Positions 8,447 to 17,629 of a DNA stretch of 64,000 bases are shown here, piece by piece. This DNA comes from Streptomyces narbonensis. Its GTDB lineage: Bacteria; Actinomycetota; Actinomycetes; Streptomycetales; Streptomycetaceae. The stretch is from NCBI RefSeq assembly GCF_014649015.1, contig NZ_BMSF01000008.1, positions 310,001 through 374,000 of the forward strand, given 5' to 3'. The position numbers were made by a program, and so were the translations under genes. Position 1 is the first letter of the stretch. Every line of letters begins with the position of its first letter. The notes below the pieces were generated by a model. That model ran no database searches, was not told the DNA's origin, and saw only the letters and a program-made list of their open reading frames with translations.

Positions 8447-11400
8447 TCAGCGTCGCGACTTCTTGGGCGGCTCGGGAGGCTGGACGGAATTCGGCTCGGG
8501 AACGTCGTCGACCGGCTTGTTGTCCGAGTGCCAGGAGATCGATTCCCACGACCTGCCGCCGTAGTCTATTCCGTCCTCCTCACCGGCCTTGAAGGCCACC
8601 ACGTTCCGGGCCACTACGCTCATCTCCCAGGCCGTTCCGTAGCCCTCCGGCGGGTGCTTCTGGCCCTGGCCGGTGCCGAACGGCTGCCCCCGCTCCACGG
8701 CGGCGTCGAACGCCGCCGCGATCGACTCCGGCGTGCTGCCCGCGCCCGGCATGCCGTCGAGCGTGATGTGCAGGTCGACCCGCGGGTCGGACACCGCGGC
8801 CATCACGTTGGTCATCCACACCGGGCTGCCCGCCTCCACGTCCGCGAAGGCCCGGCCGTTGAAGGTGGTCGCCTCGGGGAGACCGTGCGCCCGCAGGTAC
8901 TTCATCAGCTCGTCGGACGGCGGATTGACGCCCAGCACGACCACGGGATAGGTCGGAGGGGCCGGGGTGTGGCCGGTCTCCTCCTCGTCGCAGGGGGCGA
9001 GCCCCAGCGGATCGATCAGCACGTGCGGGTTGGACACGTAGGCCGCGGGGTTGGGCGCCGGGACGAGCCCGAGCGGGTCCGGCGACAGATAGCGCGCCGT
9101 CTCGGGGTCGTAGTAGCGGTGCACGTTGTAGTGCAGTCCGCTCTCCGCGTCGAAGTACTGCCCGGGGAAGCGCAGCGGCGTGTACGCGGTCGCGTCCGCG
9201 TTCCAGGAGGTCAGACCCCACAGGGTGGAGCGGGCCCGCCAGGCGACGGAGCCGTCCTCGCCGATGAGCTCGGTCGGGGTGCCGACGAGGTCGGTGACGA
9301 GGGCGAAGAACCGCCGGTCGATCTCCTCCGACGGCGCTGTCGCCAGGGACTTCCGCTCGGTCTGCGCCACCGGGTGCCGGCCGCGGTAGTCCCAGGTGAG
9401 GGAGGTCAGCGTGCCGCCCTCGGAACCACCCGACACCTGCTCGACGAGCAGGTCGCCGTGCCAGGTGAACTCCGTGCGCTCCAGGATCCGGGCGCCGTCC
9501 GCGTCGACGCCCACCTTGGAGACCCGGCGGCCGAGCGGGTCGTAGCCGTAGCTCCAGCGGCTGCCGTCGGGCCGGACCACGGCGGTCAGCCGGTCCTCGG
9601 CGTCCCACGCGTACGTCCACACCTCGGCGGAGCCGTCCGCGCGGTCCACCCGGCGCACGACCGTCCGCCCCTGGCCGTCGTACTCGTAGGAGACGTCGCC
9701 GGCCCGCCGGATCCGGGTGCCGTCGTACCGGCGTGGCCCCGCGGCGTGCCGTCCCCCGTGCCGCGCGGGCCAGGTGGCCTCCGTCAGGTTGCCGGACCCG
9801 TCGTAGGCGTACCGCTCGGTCCAGCCCTTCGCGTCGACCGCGGTCACCCGGCCGGCGGGGTCCAGCTCGAAGTGCCGGGTGCCGGAGAGCCGGTCGTCCA
9901 CGGAGGTGAGCCCGCCGCCGGGCCGGTGGGCGTACCGGCGCGCCTGGACCGTGCCGTCGCGGGTGACCGCCCGCCGGCCCAGCAGCCGGTCGTTCGTGTC
10001 CCACACGTGGTCGAGGGTCGCGACGCCCTCGATGTGGCGGGAGGCCTCCCGCCCGGCGGCGTCGTGCGCGAACCGGATGCCGTGGCCGGAGGCGGTGACG
10101 AGACCGCCCCAGCCGGACGGGCCGTGGTCCCACTCACTGGTCGTGCCCGCCGGAGTGGTCCGCCGGGTCGGACGCCCCAGCTCGTCGTAGGCGAGGCGCA
10201 GCGTCCGGCCGTCGCAGGTCTCGTCGAGGACCCGGCCGCGGGCGTCGCGCCGCCAGCTGAGCTCGGCGTCGGGGCCGACGGCGTGCAGGAGCCTGCCCTC
10301 GGGGTCGTACGAGAAGCGGGTGACCGCGGCGCCCGCCTCCTTGCGGACGACCCGGCCCATCGGGTCGCGCTCGAAGCGGACGGTCTGGCCCGCGCCGTTC
10401 GTCCGGGCGACCAGCCGGCCGGCCTCGTCGTAGGCGTATGTGACGGTGCGTCCGTCGAAGTCCGTCTCGGAGCTCAGCCGGCCCGCGGCATCGTGCTCGT
10501 ACGTCCAGGTCCGCCCCTGCGGGCCGACGACGCCGACCAGCCGCCGTTCGGTGTCGTAGCGGAACTCGTGGCGCGCGCCGTCGGGTTCGGTCCGGGCCGC
10601 GGGCAGATCGAAGTGGGTGTACTCGAAGAGCGTGACCGCGCCCGAGGCGTCGGTCGTGGAGGTGCAGTTGCCCTCGCCGTCGTAGGTCCACCGTTCCTCG
10701 GCGCCGTCGGGGCCGGTCCGGGTGAGGAGCCGGCCCTCCGTGGACCAGCTCATCCTGGTGGTGCGGCCCTCTGCGTCCGTCGTGGTCGCGGGGCGGCCGA
10801 AGGCGTCCCGGTCGAAGCGGGCGACCTCGCCGGACGGCTGGGTGACGGCGAGGGGCAGGCCTGCCCGGTCCGAGGTGATGCGCACGGTCCGGCCCGTGGC
10901 GTCGGTGACGGCGTCGAGCCGTCCCGCCGCGTCGTAGGCGTACGAGGTGACCGTCCCGAGCGGGTCGGCGACCGAGGTCCGGTTGCCCCGGTCGTCGTGG
11001 CTCAGGTGCCAGTGGGATCCGTCGCGGGCCGTGACGGTGGCCGGCCGGCCGGCGTCGTCGTACGTGACGAGGGAGCGGTGCCCGTCGGGGTGGACGACCG
11101 CGGTCCGGCGTCCCGCCGCGTCGTACTCGTGTGTCGTCGTCAGGCCGAGCGGGTCCGTCTCGGTCAGCAGCCGGTCGTACGCGTCCCAGGTGCGCCGGAC
11201 GGTGTGGCCGAGCGGGTTCGTCTCCGCGATCGACTGGAGCCGGTGGTTGAGCTGGTGGACGGTCGTGGCGCCGGTGGAGTCGGTGTAGCGGGTGACGCGG
11301 TCGCCGGTGTCCGGGTGGACGGCGTAGTCGAAGGTGGAGGAGAGGAAGCCGTCCGGGCCGATGGTGCGTACGACGCGGCCGGCGGCGTCGTACACGTACC

Positions 11401-13282
11401 GGAACGTGGAGTCGTTCCGGTCGGTCCAGCTGGTGATCCGCCCCTCCGGGTCATAGCCGAAGCGCAGGGGCCGGCCGGAGGAGTTGGTGACGGCTTCGAG
11501 ATGGCCCGCCCGGTCGTAGCCGTAGGTCATGACGGTGACCGGGCCCTGGGGCGTGCGCAGCGCGAGGGTGCGGACGCGGGCGTCCTCGACGGTGACCTGG
11601 ACGGTGTAGCCACCGGAGTGGGTGACGGCGGTGGGGGCTCCGTCGGGGCGGCGGGAGAACGTGATCGCGTGGTCGTTGCGGTCGCGGATCTCGGTGAGCC
11701 AGTGGGCCGAGGAGGTGCGGTAGGGGCTGCCGGTGAAGGAGCGGGTCACCCCGGTGTGCGGGTCGGTGACGGTGTACGTGCCGGTGTCCCCGTCCTGGCC
11801 CCCGTGGGCGAGGGCCAGCCGCGGGCCCTCCAGGGGGAGTACGGGCTCCCCGCCGGGGAGGGGCAGGGTCGGGTAGACGAGGAGGGAGCCGTCCTCACGG
11901 GCCCACACGGCCTCCTTGAGGACGGGGTCGACCTCCAGGCGCTCGTCGAGGGTGGAGGCCCAGCCGCGGCCGAACCAGTGGCCGTGGCGGTACTCCGACA
12001 GATGGGTCCGCGACAGGGCCAGGTGCAGGGTGCCCGGCAGGGACAGGTCCGTCTGCGTGAGGGTCATCTCGCCGGTGGCGACGTCGACCGGGTCGTTCTC
12101 GCACTTCTTCTTGTCGAGGGGGACGGAGTGGCGGCGCGGATCGGTGGCGGCGTCCTTCAGCGGTACCGGCCTCGCCTGTACCGTGTCGAGGTCGCCGCCC
12201 TTGCGGTTGCCGGTGCCCGGCCCGCCGTTCGGGCCGCCCGTGCCTTCGTCGCTCTTGCGCTGGCGGGCGAGCCGGTCGCGGATGGCGTCGTCGTTGTTCT
12301 TGTGGTCGACGGAGATCTGCTTGACGACCTTCGGCAGCGTCTTGCCGACGTGGTCGCCCATGGTCGTGGCGGACTTGGCGAGGGCGCCCATGGCCTTCTC
12401 GATGACCGGGTCCAGGGCGTCGGCGATGCTGTCCCTGCCCTTGTTGCGGCCCTGGGCCGTCTTCGCCTTCGTCAGTTTCCCGGCGGTCCTGCCGTGGATC
12501 CCGGCGCTCACACCGTTCAGCTTCGTACCGGCGTTGTCGTGCTCGTCGTGCTCGATGTGGAAGCCCTTGCCCCCCGGGCGACCGCCGCCGCCGGTGCCGG
12601 CGCCGGCCGAGGCGAGGTTGAGGCCTTCCTTCGCGCCCTGCACGCCCTCGTCGAACCCGTCCTTGCCGGCCTGCCGCGTCTGGCCGAGGTCCACCCCGTC
12701 CTGCATCCCCAGCGCGTCCGCGCCCAGCTGGACCACCAGATCGGCGGCCATGTTCTCCAGGGCCGCCACCGCCGGTTCGGTCATCACCCCGACGATGTGA
12801 CCGACCGCTTCCTCCATCGCACCCGTGATGAGCTTCAGCAGCTGCTTCTTCGTGAACGCGATCGCACCGGCGCCGAGGAGTGCCGACAGACCACCGGTCA
12901 CCGGGATCAGCGCCATCGCCAGACCGGTCTGGCCCGCCAGGATCCCGAGCTCCGCGACCGCCTTCCACTTCATGGCCTCGATCGCGCCCGCCGCCATGTC
13001 CAGTGCGCCCGCGATCGTCCGGGCCGAGGAGACCAGGTCCTTCAGGTGCCTGCCCTTGACCTTGTTCCAGTGCTGGTTCAGCGCGTCCATCGCCTCGCCG
13101 TGGCCCGACGACAGCAGACGCTCCATGTGGTTGTTGGCGAGCTGGCCGTCGTCGGCGAGGTCGTCCGCGAACTCCCGCAGCGCGTCCGCCATTTCCCGGT
13201 AGGCGTCCTCGTCCACGTTGGGCCAGTTCACCCCCACCAGGTCCAGCAGTGTGTCCGCCCAGTCCGGCACCGTGACAGCCAT
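8447..13282 (-). CDS. Rhs/YD-repeat polymorphic toxin with WXG100-like N-terminus
   Basis: This 1611-residue protein starts at the ATG of MAVTVPDWADTLLD, preceded by a GGGGGG ribosome site; a start 24 bp upstream is less likely. Residues 1-230 are helical, WXG100/CpnT-N-like (DALNQHWNKVKGRHL), with hydrophobic Ala/Gly stretches. Residues about 395-470 match the DUF6531 entry domain (DPVDVATGEMTLTQTDLSLPG). Roughly 590-1300 is a long run of YD repeats (YDAAGRL-type), which build the Rhs cocoon. The Rhs core boundary is RYLSPDPLGL with DPLGLAPC near 1424-1431. The last 180 residues are the variable tip: WMTNVMAAV, LDGMPGAG, TAWEM and RSWESISW resemble polymorphic toxin type 27, though I cannot confirm this. 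Export is presumably by a type VII-like or Sec-independent route. Confidence 0.88.
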   Translation of the reverse strand: MAVTVPDWADTLLDLVGVNWPNVDEDAYREMADALREFADDLADDGQLANNHMERLLSSGHGEAMDALNQHWNKVKGRHLKDLVSSARTIAGALDMAAGAIEAMKWKAVAELGILAGQTGLAMALIPVTGGLSALLGAGAIAFTKKQLLKLITGAMEEAVGHIVGVMTEPAVAALENMAADLVVQLGADALGMQDGVDLGQTRQAGKDGFDEGVQGAKEGLNLASAGAGTGGGGRPGGKGFHIEHDEHDNAGTKLNGVSAGIHGRTAGKLTKAKTAQGRNKGRDSIADALDPVIEKAMGALAKSATTMGDHVGKTLPKVVKQISVDHKNNDDAIRDRLARQRKSDEGTGGPNGGPGTGNRKGGDLDTVQARPVPLKDAATDPRRHSVPLDKKKCENDPVDVATGEMTLTQTDLSLPGTLHLALSRTHLSEYRHGHWFGRGWASTLDERLEVDPVLKEAVWAREDGSLLVYPTLPLPGGEPVLPLEGPRLALAHGGQDGDTGTYTVTDPHTGVTRSFTGSPYRTSSAHWLTEIRDRNDHAITFSRRPDGAPTAVTHSGGYTVQVTVEDARVRTLALRTPQGPVTVMTYGYDRAGHLEAVTNSSGRPLRFGYDPEGRITSWTDRNDSTFRYVYDAAGRVVRTIGPDGFLSSTFDYAVHPDTGDRVTRYTDSTGATTVHQLNHRLQSIAETNPLGHTVRRTWDAYDRLLTETDPLGLTTTHEYDAAGRRTAVVHPDGHRSLVTYDDAGRPATVTARDGSHWHLSHDDRGNRTSVADPLGTVTSYAYDAAGRLDAVTDATGRTVRITSDRAGLPLAVTQPSGEVARFDRDAFGRPATTTDAEGRTTRMSWSTEGRLLTRTGPDGAEERWTYDGEGNCTSTTDASGAVTLFEYTHFDLPAARTEPDGARHEFRYDTERRLVGVVGPQGRTWTYEHDAAGRLSSETDFDGRTVTYAYDEAGRLVARTNGAGQTVRFERDPMGRVVRKEAGAAVTRFSYDPEGRLLHAVGPDAELSWRRDARGRVLDETCDGRTLRLAYDELGRPTRRTTPAGTTSEWDHGPSGWGGLVTASGHGIRFAHDAAGREASRHIEGVATLDHVWDTNDRLLGRRAVTRDGTVQARRYAHRPGGGLTSVDDRLSGTRHFELDPAGRVTAVDAKGWTERYAYDGSGNLTEATWPARHGGRHAAGPRRYDGTRIRRAGDVSYEYDGQGRTVVRRVDRADGSAEVWTYAWDAEDRLTAVVRPDGSRWSYGYDPLGRRVSKVGVDADGARILERTEFTWHGDLLVEQVSGGSEGGTLTSLTWDYRGRHPVAQTERKSLATAPSEEIDRRFFALVTDLVGTPTELIGEDGSVAWRARSTLWGLTSWNADATAYTPLRFPGQYFDAESGLHYNVHRYYDPETARYLSPDPLGLVPAPNPAAYVSNPHVLIDPLGLAPCDEEETGHTPAPPTYPVVVLGVNPPSDELMKYLRAHGLPEATTFNGRAFADVEAGSPVWMTNVMAAVSDPRVDLHITLDGMPGAGSTPESIAAAFDAAVERGQPFGTGQGQKHPPEGYGTAWEMSVVARNVVAFKAGEEDGIDYGGRSWESISWHSDNKPVDDVPEPNSVQPPEPPKKSRR

Positions 13283-13482
13283 GATGTGAAATCCCCCCGT
13301 GCGCAAAGCAATTCACAGAACGCGTGTGCGAAGAGCCTGCCATGTCCCGGAGGAGTCGATCAACGCGGGTCGGTGTCACCGGCCGCGTCGGCAAGGGGCG
13401 TTCGGTGACACCGACCCGGACGGGCTTCCCCTCGCATCGCTGTTCATGACTGCAACTCAACTTCCTGCGAAGTACCGCACCT

Positions 13483-15981
13483 CTACAGAACCGGAGCGCG
13501 CAGTTCGGCGGCGCTCGCGCGATGCTCGGCGGCCCCCACCGGATCCGTCTCGGCTAGCAGGACCGCGATCCCCTCGTGGGCCAGCGCCTCCGCCTGCCGG
13601 TTCCCCAGCTTCGGCGCCAGCTCCAGCGCCTGCCGGTGCAGGCGCAGGGATTCCTCCGGGAGCCCCGCGAGGCGGCAGGTCTCGGCGTAACCGTCGAGGA
13701 AGTGGATCTTCCAGTGCTCCTCGAAGACCTCGTCGAGCAGCGCGAACGCCTCCCGGTGGCTGGCCAGGGCCTCCTCGTACCGACCCATCTGCCGCAGCGC
13801 GACCCCCAGACAGTTCAGGCACCACGCCTGGTTGTGGAGGTGCCCGTCGTCACGGGCCCCGGCGAGCGCCCGGCGCAGGTGCTCCGCCGCCTCGTCGGGC
13901 TCCTCCCGCGCGACGGCCACGCCCAGGGTGATCCGGGCCGTCAGCGCGGGCGGCCACGTGGGGTCGGTATGGGGGACGCCCAGCACCTCCCGGGCCCGCC
14001 GCGCCGCCTCCTCCCGGTTCCCGAGCTGGAGCATCGCCCAGGCCTCCGACGCGGCCGCGTGCGCCGCGCCCGTCGGGCTGCCGGCCTTCCCGTACAGCTC
14101 CCCCGCCTGCCGGAAGAGGCCGAGCGGTTCCTCGACGTGTCCCGCGTCCCAGCTCAGGTAGCCGCGGCGCAGGGCCAGCTCGGCCTCCGCCCGGGTGTCC
14201 CCCGTCCGGGCGACCTGGACGCCGGCCGCCTCGTACGCGGCCTCGGCCTCGGCCATCCGGCCCGCGTTGTAGCGCGCGAACCCCAGGTCGCTGTGGGCCT
14301 CGGCCAGCTGCAGCGGGTCCCCCAGGCGCTCGGCGGCGGCCAGCGAACGCTCGAAGAGGTAGTTGAGGTGGGACGTGCCGCAGCGGCGGGCGAAGTACGC
14401 CCGTAGGAAGCGCGGCAGCTCGCACACGTGCGTGTCGGCGCCGAGGGCGGCGGCCGTCTCGAAGGCGGCCAGGAGGTTTCCGTACTCCATGACGAGCCAG
14501 GTGAAGGCGGCGTTCTTGTCCGCGAACCGGGGCAGCGCGGCCGGGGCCGCGCCGGCGGAGGCCGGGCGGCCGGGCGCCAGGTACGGCATCGCGGCGTCCG
14601 CCGCCGCCGTCGCGTGGACGTAGTAGTCCAGTACGCGGTGGAGCGCCCGCTCCCGCTCGGACGCCGCTTCCTGCTCCGCCACGGCCCGGCGCGCGTGCTG
14701 GTGCACCAGGTCGTGCAGCCGGTAGCGGCCCGGCGTCGGCTCCTGGACGAGGTGCGCGTCCAGCAGGTCCTCCAGGGACGCCCGCGCCTCGCGCAGCGGC
14801 AGGTCCGCGAGCGCCGCCACCGCGTAGGCGTCGAAGGACTCCCCCGGCAGCAGGCCGAGCTGCCGGAACAGCCTGGCCCTGGCCCGGTCGAGCTGCCGCA
14901 CCGACATGGCGAACGCCGCACCGAACTCGGCGTCGACCTCGCTCGCGCCCTCACCCGCTCCCTCGGCCATCCGCTCGACGAGGATCCCCACGGTCCAGCC
15001 CGGCCGGTGCCGCAGCCGTGCCGCGGCCAGGCGCAGGGCCAGCGGCAGCCGGCCGCACAGCCGCAGCACCTCGGCGGCGGACTCGGGATCGCGCGCGAGC
15101 CTGCTCTCGGGCCCGCCCGGGTCCCCGCTGGCCCGGGCGAGGAGCTCCGCGCTCTCCTCCGGGCTGAGGACGTCGAGCGAGACCGGAGGCACCTCGTCCA
15201 GGCCGAGGAGGCGGTTCCGGCTCGTGATCAGGGCGACGGAGGCACCGGCGCCGGGCAGCAGCGGGCGGACCTGCTCGGCGTCGGCGGCGTTGTCGAGGAC
15301 CACGACGACCCGGCGGCGCGCCAGCTCGGAGCGCCAGCAGGCGGCCAGCTCCTCGACGCCCTCGCGCGGGACCTTCTCGGAGGGGACGTCGAGCGCGGCG
15401 AGCAGCATCCGCAGTGCGGAGTCGGGGTCGAGCGGCGGCCGGCCCTCGGTGAAGCCGTGCAGGTCCACATACAGCTGGGCGTCCGGGAAATCGGCGGCGA
15501 GCCGGTGCGCCGCGTGCACCGCGAGGCAGGACTTGCCCACCCCCGCCATGCCGTCGACGGAGACCGCCCGGTGGCTCTCGACGGCGGCGAACACGGCGGC
15601 GAGCCGCTCCTCGCGCCCGGTGAAGTCGGGCACGTCGCGGGGAAGGTCGTTGCGGGGCAGCGGCCGGATCTGCCGGCTGCTCTTCGGGGGCGCGGGCAGG
15701 GGATTCGAGCTCCGCTCCCACAGGGGCCGCAGGGGGCGGGGGTCCCGCTTCACCAGGCGGCACAGGGCGACCACGGCGGGCCAGGGCGGCACGGTCAGGC
15801 CGTTCAGGTAGCGCGAGAGGGACGAGGAGCTGAGGCCGGTGTCCCGGGCGAGGGCCCGTACGCCGAGACCGGACAGCTCGTGGAGCAGGCGCAGCCGGGC
15901 TGCCAGCTCCTCCTGCGGGTCGGAGCCTCCCGCGGTTCCTCCCGAGCCTCTGCCCTGCGAGTCGGCCGGTCGTACGTCCAT
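13483..15981 (-). CDS. HTH/NB-ARC/TPR STAND-type regulator
   Basis: This 832-residue protein has an XRE HTH at about 24-80 (LGVRALARDTGLSSSSLSRYLNG). The NB-ARC NTPase follows, with Walker A GMAGVGKS (144-151), Walker B RRVVVVLDNA and the CGRLPLALRLAA motif near 340. The C-terminal half is a helical solenoid of TPR repeats (pattern A..LG.A....G....A). The architecture resembles AfsR/SARP-family regulators but with an XRE domain in place of the SARP DNA-binding domain. Such proteins couple NTP-driven oligomerisation to transcription. The gene is convergent with nothing, runs towards the Rhs gene, and its 5' flank is an 8-bp tandem array starting only 22 bp before the ATG. Confidence 0.88.
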   Translation of the reverse strand: MDVRPADSQGRGSGGTAGGSDPQEELAARLRLLHELSGLGVRALARDTGLSSSSLSRYLNGLTVPPWPAVVALCRLVKRDPRPLRPLWERSSNPLPAPPKSSRQIRPLPRNDLPRDVPDFTGREERLAAVFAAVESHRAVSVDGMAGVGKSCLAVHAAHRLAADFPDAQLYVDLHGFTEGRPPLDPDSALRMLLAALDVPSEKVPREGVEELAACWRSELARRRVVVVLDNAADAEQVRPLLPGAGASVALITSRNRLLGLDEVPPVSLDVLSPEESAELLARASGDPGGPESRLARDPESAAEVLRLCGRLPLALRLAAARLRHRPGWTVGILVERMAEGAGEGASEVDAEFGAAFAMSVRQLDRARARLFRQLGLLPGESFDAYAVAALADLPLREARASLEDLLDAHLVQEPTPGRYRLHDLVHQHARRAVAEQEAASERERALHRVLDYYVHATAAADAAMPYLAPGRPASAGAAPAALPRFADKNAAFTWLVMEYGNLLAAFETAAALGADTHVCELPRFLRAYFARRCGTSHLNYLFERSLAAAERLGDPLQLAEAHSDLGFARYNAGRMAEAEAAYEAAGVQVARTGDTRAEAELALRRGYLSWDAGHVEEPLGLFRQAGELYGKAGSPTGAAHAAASEAWAMLQLGNREEAARRAREVLGVPHTDPTWPPALTARITLGVAVAREEPDEAAEHLRRALAGARDDGHLHNQAWCLNCLGVALRQMGRYEEALASHREAFALLDEVFEEHWKIHFLDGYAETCRLAGLPEESLRLHRQALELAPKLGNRQAEALAHEGIAVLLAETDPVGAAEHRASAAELRAPVL

Positions 15982-16363
15982 GGGTCCCCCGTCGTCGCGT
16001 CCTGCTGCGGTGCTGCGGTGCTGCGGTGCTGCGGTGCTGCGGTGGTGCGGTGCTGCGGTGCTGCGGTGCTGCGGTGCCGTGCTGCGGTGCTGCGGTGCTG
16101 CGGTGCCGTGCTGCGGTGCTGCGGTGCTGCGGTGCCGTGCTGCGGTGCTGCGGTGCTGCGGTGCCGTGCTGCGGTGGTGCGTGCCGTGGTGCTGCCGTGT
16201 TGCCGTCCCGTTCGGGGCGAAGTCTTCCGAGCCAACTCGCCGCAGGTCAAGGCTCCTTCACCTGTCCCACGGTGTCCCACGGCGATGGCCGCGACGGGTG
16301 GAACGGGCTGTCATGGAGTCACGCCCCGAGGGAACGGGGCACCGACCCGGAAGAGGTGAAGTC
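15982..16363. other. 382-bp divergent intergenic region dominated by a tandem repeat
   Basis: This gap separates the minus-strand STAND gene from the plus-strand AhpD-like gene. Half of it is the repeat at 16003-16196; the remainder (about 16197-16363) is ordinary GC-rich sequence that must hold the AhpD-like gene's promoter. GAGG at 16353-16356 is that gene's ribosome site. I see no RNA gene or protein gene here. Confidence 0.7.
16003..16196. repeat. 8-bp GCTGCGGT tandem array (VNTR) upstream of the STAND gene
   Basis: About 20 copies of GCTGCGGT run almost without interruption. At intervals a shortened unit (GCCGT) or a GGTGCGGT variant occurs, giving a higher-order period near 29 bp of three full units plus one short unit. 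Eight is not a multiple of three, so the array is unlikely to be coding. It occupies the leader/promoter region of the STAND regulator from about -22 to -215 relative to its ATG. Confidence 0.9.
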
Positions 16364-16831
16364 GTGCGGAGCGAGATGCGGTCCCGTATGCAGAACCCCG
16401 TCGCCGTGCTGCCCGCCGCGATGCGGCCCGTCCAGGAGCTCCTGGAGGTCGTGCGCTCCGGTGGAGTGGACGGGCAGACGCTGGAACTGGTCCACCTGCG
16501 GGTCAGCCAGATCAACGGCTGCGCCGCCTGCGTCGACGGCGGCGCCAGGACGGCCCGTGCGGCCGGGGTGAGCGACGAACGGCTGGCCACGGTCGCCGCC
16601 TGGCGCGAGACCCCGTACTTCACGCCGGCGGAGCGGGCGGCCCTCGGGCTCGCCGAGGCCGCGACGCGGCTGGCCGACCGGCCCGACGCGGTGAGCGACG
16701 ACGTCTGGGACACGGCCGCCACCTACTACGACGAGAAGCAGCTCGCCGCGATCATCCTCATGGTCGGCGTCACGAACCTGTTCAACCGGCTCAACGCCAC
16801 GACCCGCCAGATCGCCGGCGCATGGGGCTGA
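16364..16831 (+). CDS. Carboxymuconolactone decarboxylase/AhpD-like protein
   Basis: The 155-residue protein starts at the GTG preceded by GAGG at 7-nt spacing. It has the AhpD-like core fold and contains LVHLRVSQINGCAACVDGGART (seen around residues 45-66), with the CxxC pair. The usual CxxCxxxH histidine is absent: the position equivalent to the His in INGCAFCVDMH is Gly. Members act as thiol-dependent peroxidases or carboxymuconolactone decarboxylases; without the His the peroxidase relay may be altered. The C-terminal part LAAIILMVGVTNLFNRLN is typical of the family. Confidence 0.85.
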   Translation: MRSEMRSRMQNPVAVLPAAMRPVQELLEVVRSGGVDGQTLELVHLRVSQINGCAACVDGGARTARAAGVSDERLATVAAWRETPYFTPAERAALGLAEAATRLADRPDAVSDDVWDTAATYYDEKQLAAIILMVGVTNLFNRLNATTRQIAGAWG

Positions 16832-16899
16832 CGCTCCTTCACCTCCGCACCCGGTAGCCCTGCCCTCATTCGTATCTGCAAGCAGAGAAGGAAATCGCC

Positions 16900-17451
16900 A
16901 TGACGAACACGCAGAAGACCACCAAGACGACCACCAAGACGACCGCCGGTACGACGGCCGAAACGACGGCCGAAACGACCGCGGACACGACCGCGGAGAC
17001 GACGGCCGGGGCGAAGACGAAGGCCGAAGGATTCACGGCCGAGGAGCGGAGCGCGATGAAGGAGCGCGCCAAGGAGGTCAAGGCGTCCGCGCGCCGTGGA
17101 TCGCGCGCCGACAAGGCGGCGGAGGAGGAGGCGGCCGTGGTCGCGAAGATCGCCGAGATGCAGGACTCGGACCGGGTCATGGCCGAGCGCATCCACGCCG
17201 TGGTCAAGGAGAACGCCCCCGAGCTCGCGCCGAAGCTCTGGTACGGCATGCCCGCGTACGCCAAGGCCGGCAAGGTCGTCTGCTTCTTCCAGAGCGCGCA
17301 GAAGTTCAACGCGCGGTACGCGACCTTCGGCTTCAACGACGTGGCGAACCTCGACGAGGGCACGATGTGGCCGGCCGCCTTCGCCCTGAAGGAGCTGACC
17401 GCTGCCGACGAGGCGCGGATCGCGGAGCTGGTCAAGAAGGCCGTGAGCTGA
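16900..17451 (+). CDS. DUF1801/YdhG-like protein with Thr-rich N-terminus
   Basis: The protein has 183 residues. The first 45 are a low-complexity Thr-rich tract (TTAETTAETTADTT), built from a repeating acg-acg-gcc-gaa codon block, followed by a charged helical stretch (about 48-90) likely to form a coiled coil. The C-terminal 90 residues form a DUF1801 domain (APKLWYGMPAYAKAGKVVCFF, FNARYATFGF). DUF1801 proteins are CyaY-like-fold proteins; biochemical roles are poorly defined. It lies 68 bp after the AhpD-like gene and may share its transcript. Confidence 0.82.
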   Translation: MTNTQKTTKTTTKTTAGTTAETTAETTADTTAETTAGAKTKAEGFTAEERSAMKERAKEVKASARRGSRADKAAEEEAAVVAKIAEMQDSDRVMAERIHAVVKENAPELAPKLWYGMPAYAKAGKVVCFFQSAQKFNARYATFGFNDVANLDEGTMWPAAFALKELTAADEARIAELVKKAVS

Positions 17452-17629
17452 GGAAACCGGGCCAGAGCGGTGGTGGCCACTGATCCGTCCGGGTGGTGTT
17501 CATCGGAAGAACTGCGCGGCGGCGGCGTCGTTCCGCGGGAATCTCGGGCCGCATCCACATCATGTGGAAAGTACGTAAAGCGCGCAACCCGAAATGAACC
17601 ATCCGAGAACATCACGAAAGTGAGGGGTC

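Noticed and set aside
8528..13408. Very long plus-strand open frame antisense to the Rhs gene
   Set aside because: It is the shadow expected opposite a high-GC repetitive gene; its product is Arg/Val/Gly-rich without family resemblance, while the minus strand gives clear DUF6531 and YD repeats.
7816..16000. Integration of the Rhs/STAND block at tRNA-Ala as a mobile element
   Set aside because: No direct repeat of the tRNA 3' end, integrase or transposase was found between 8 and 17 kb, so integration by a tRNA-type recombinase is not supported.
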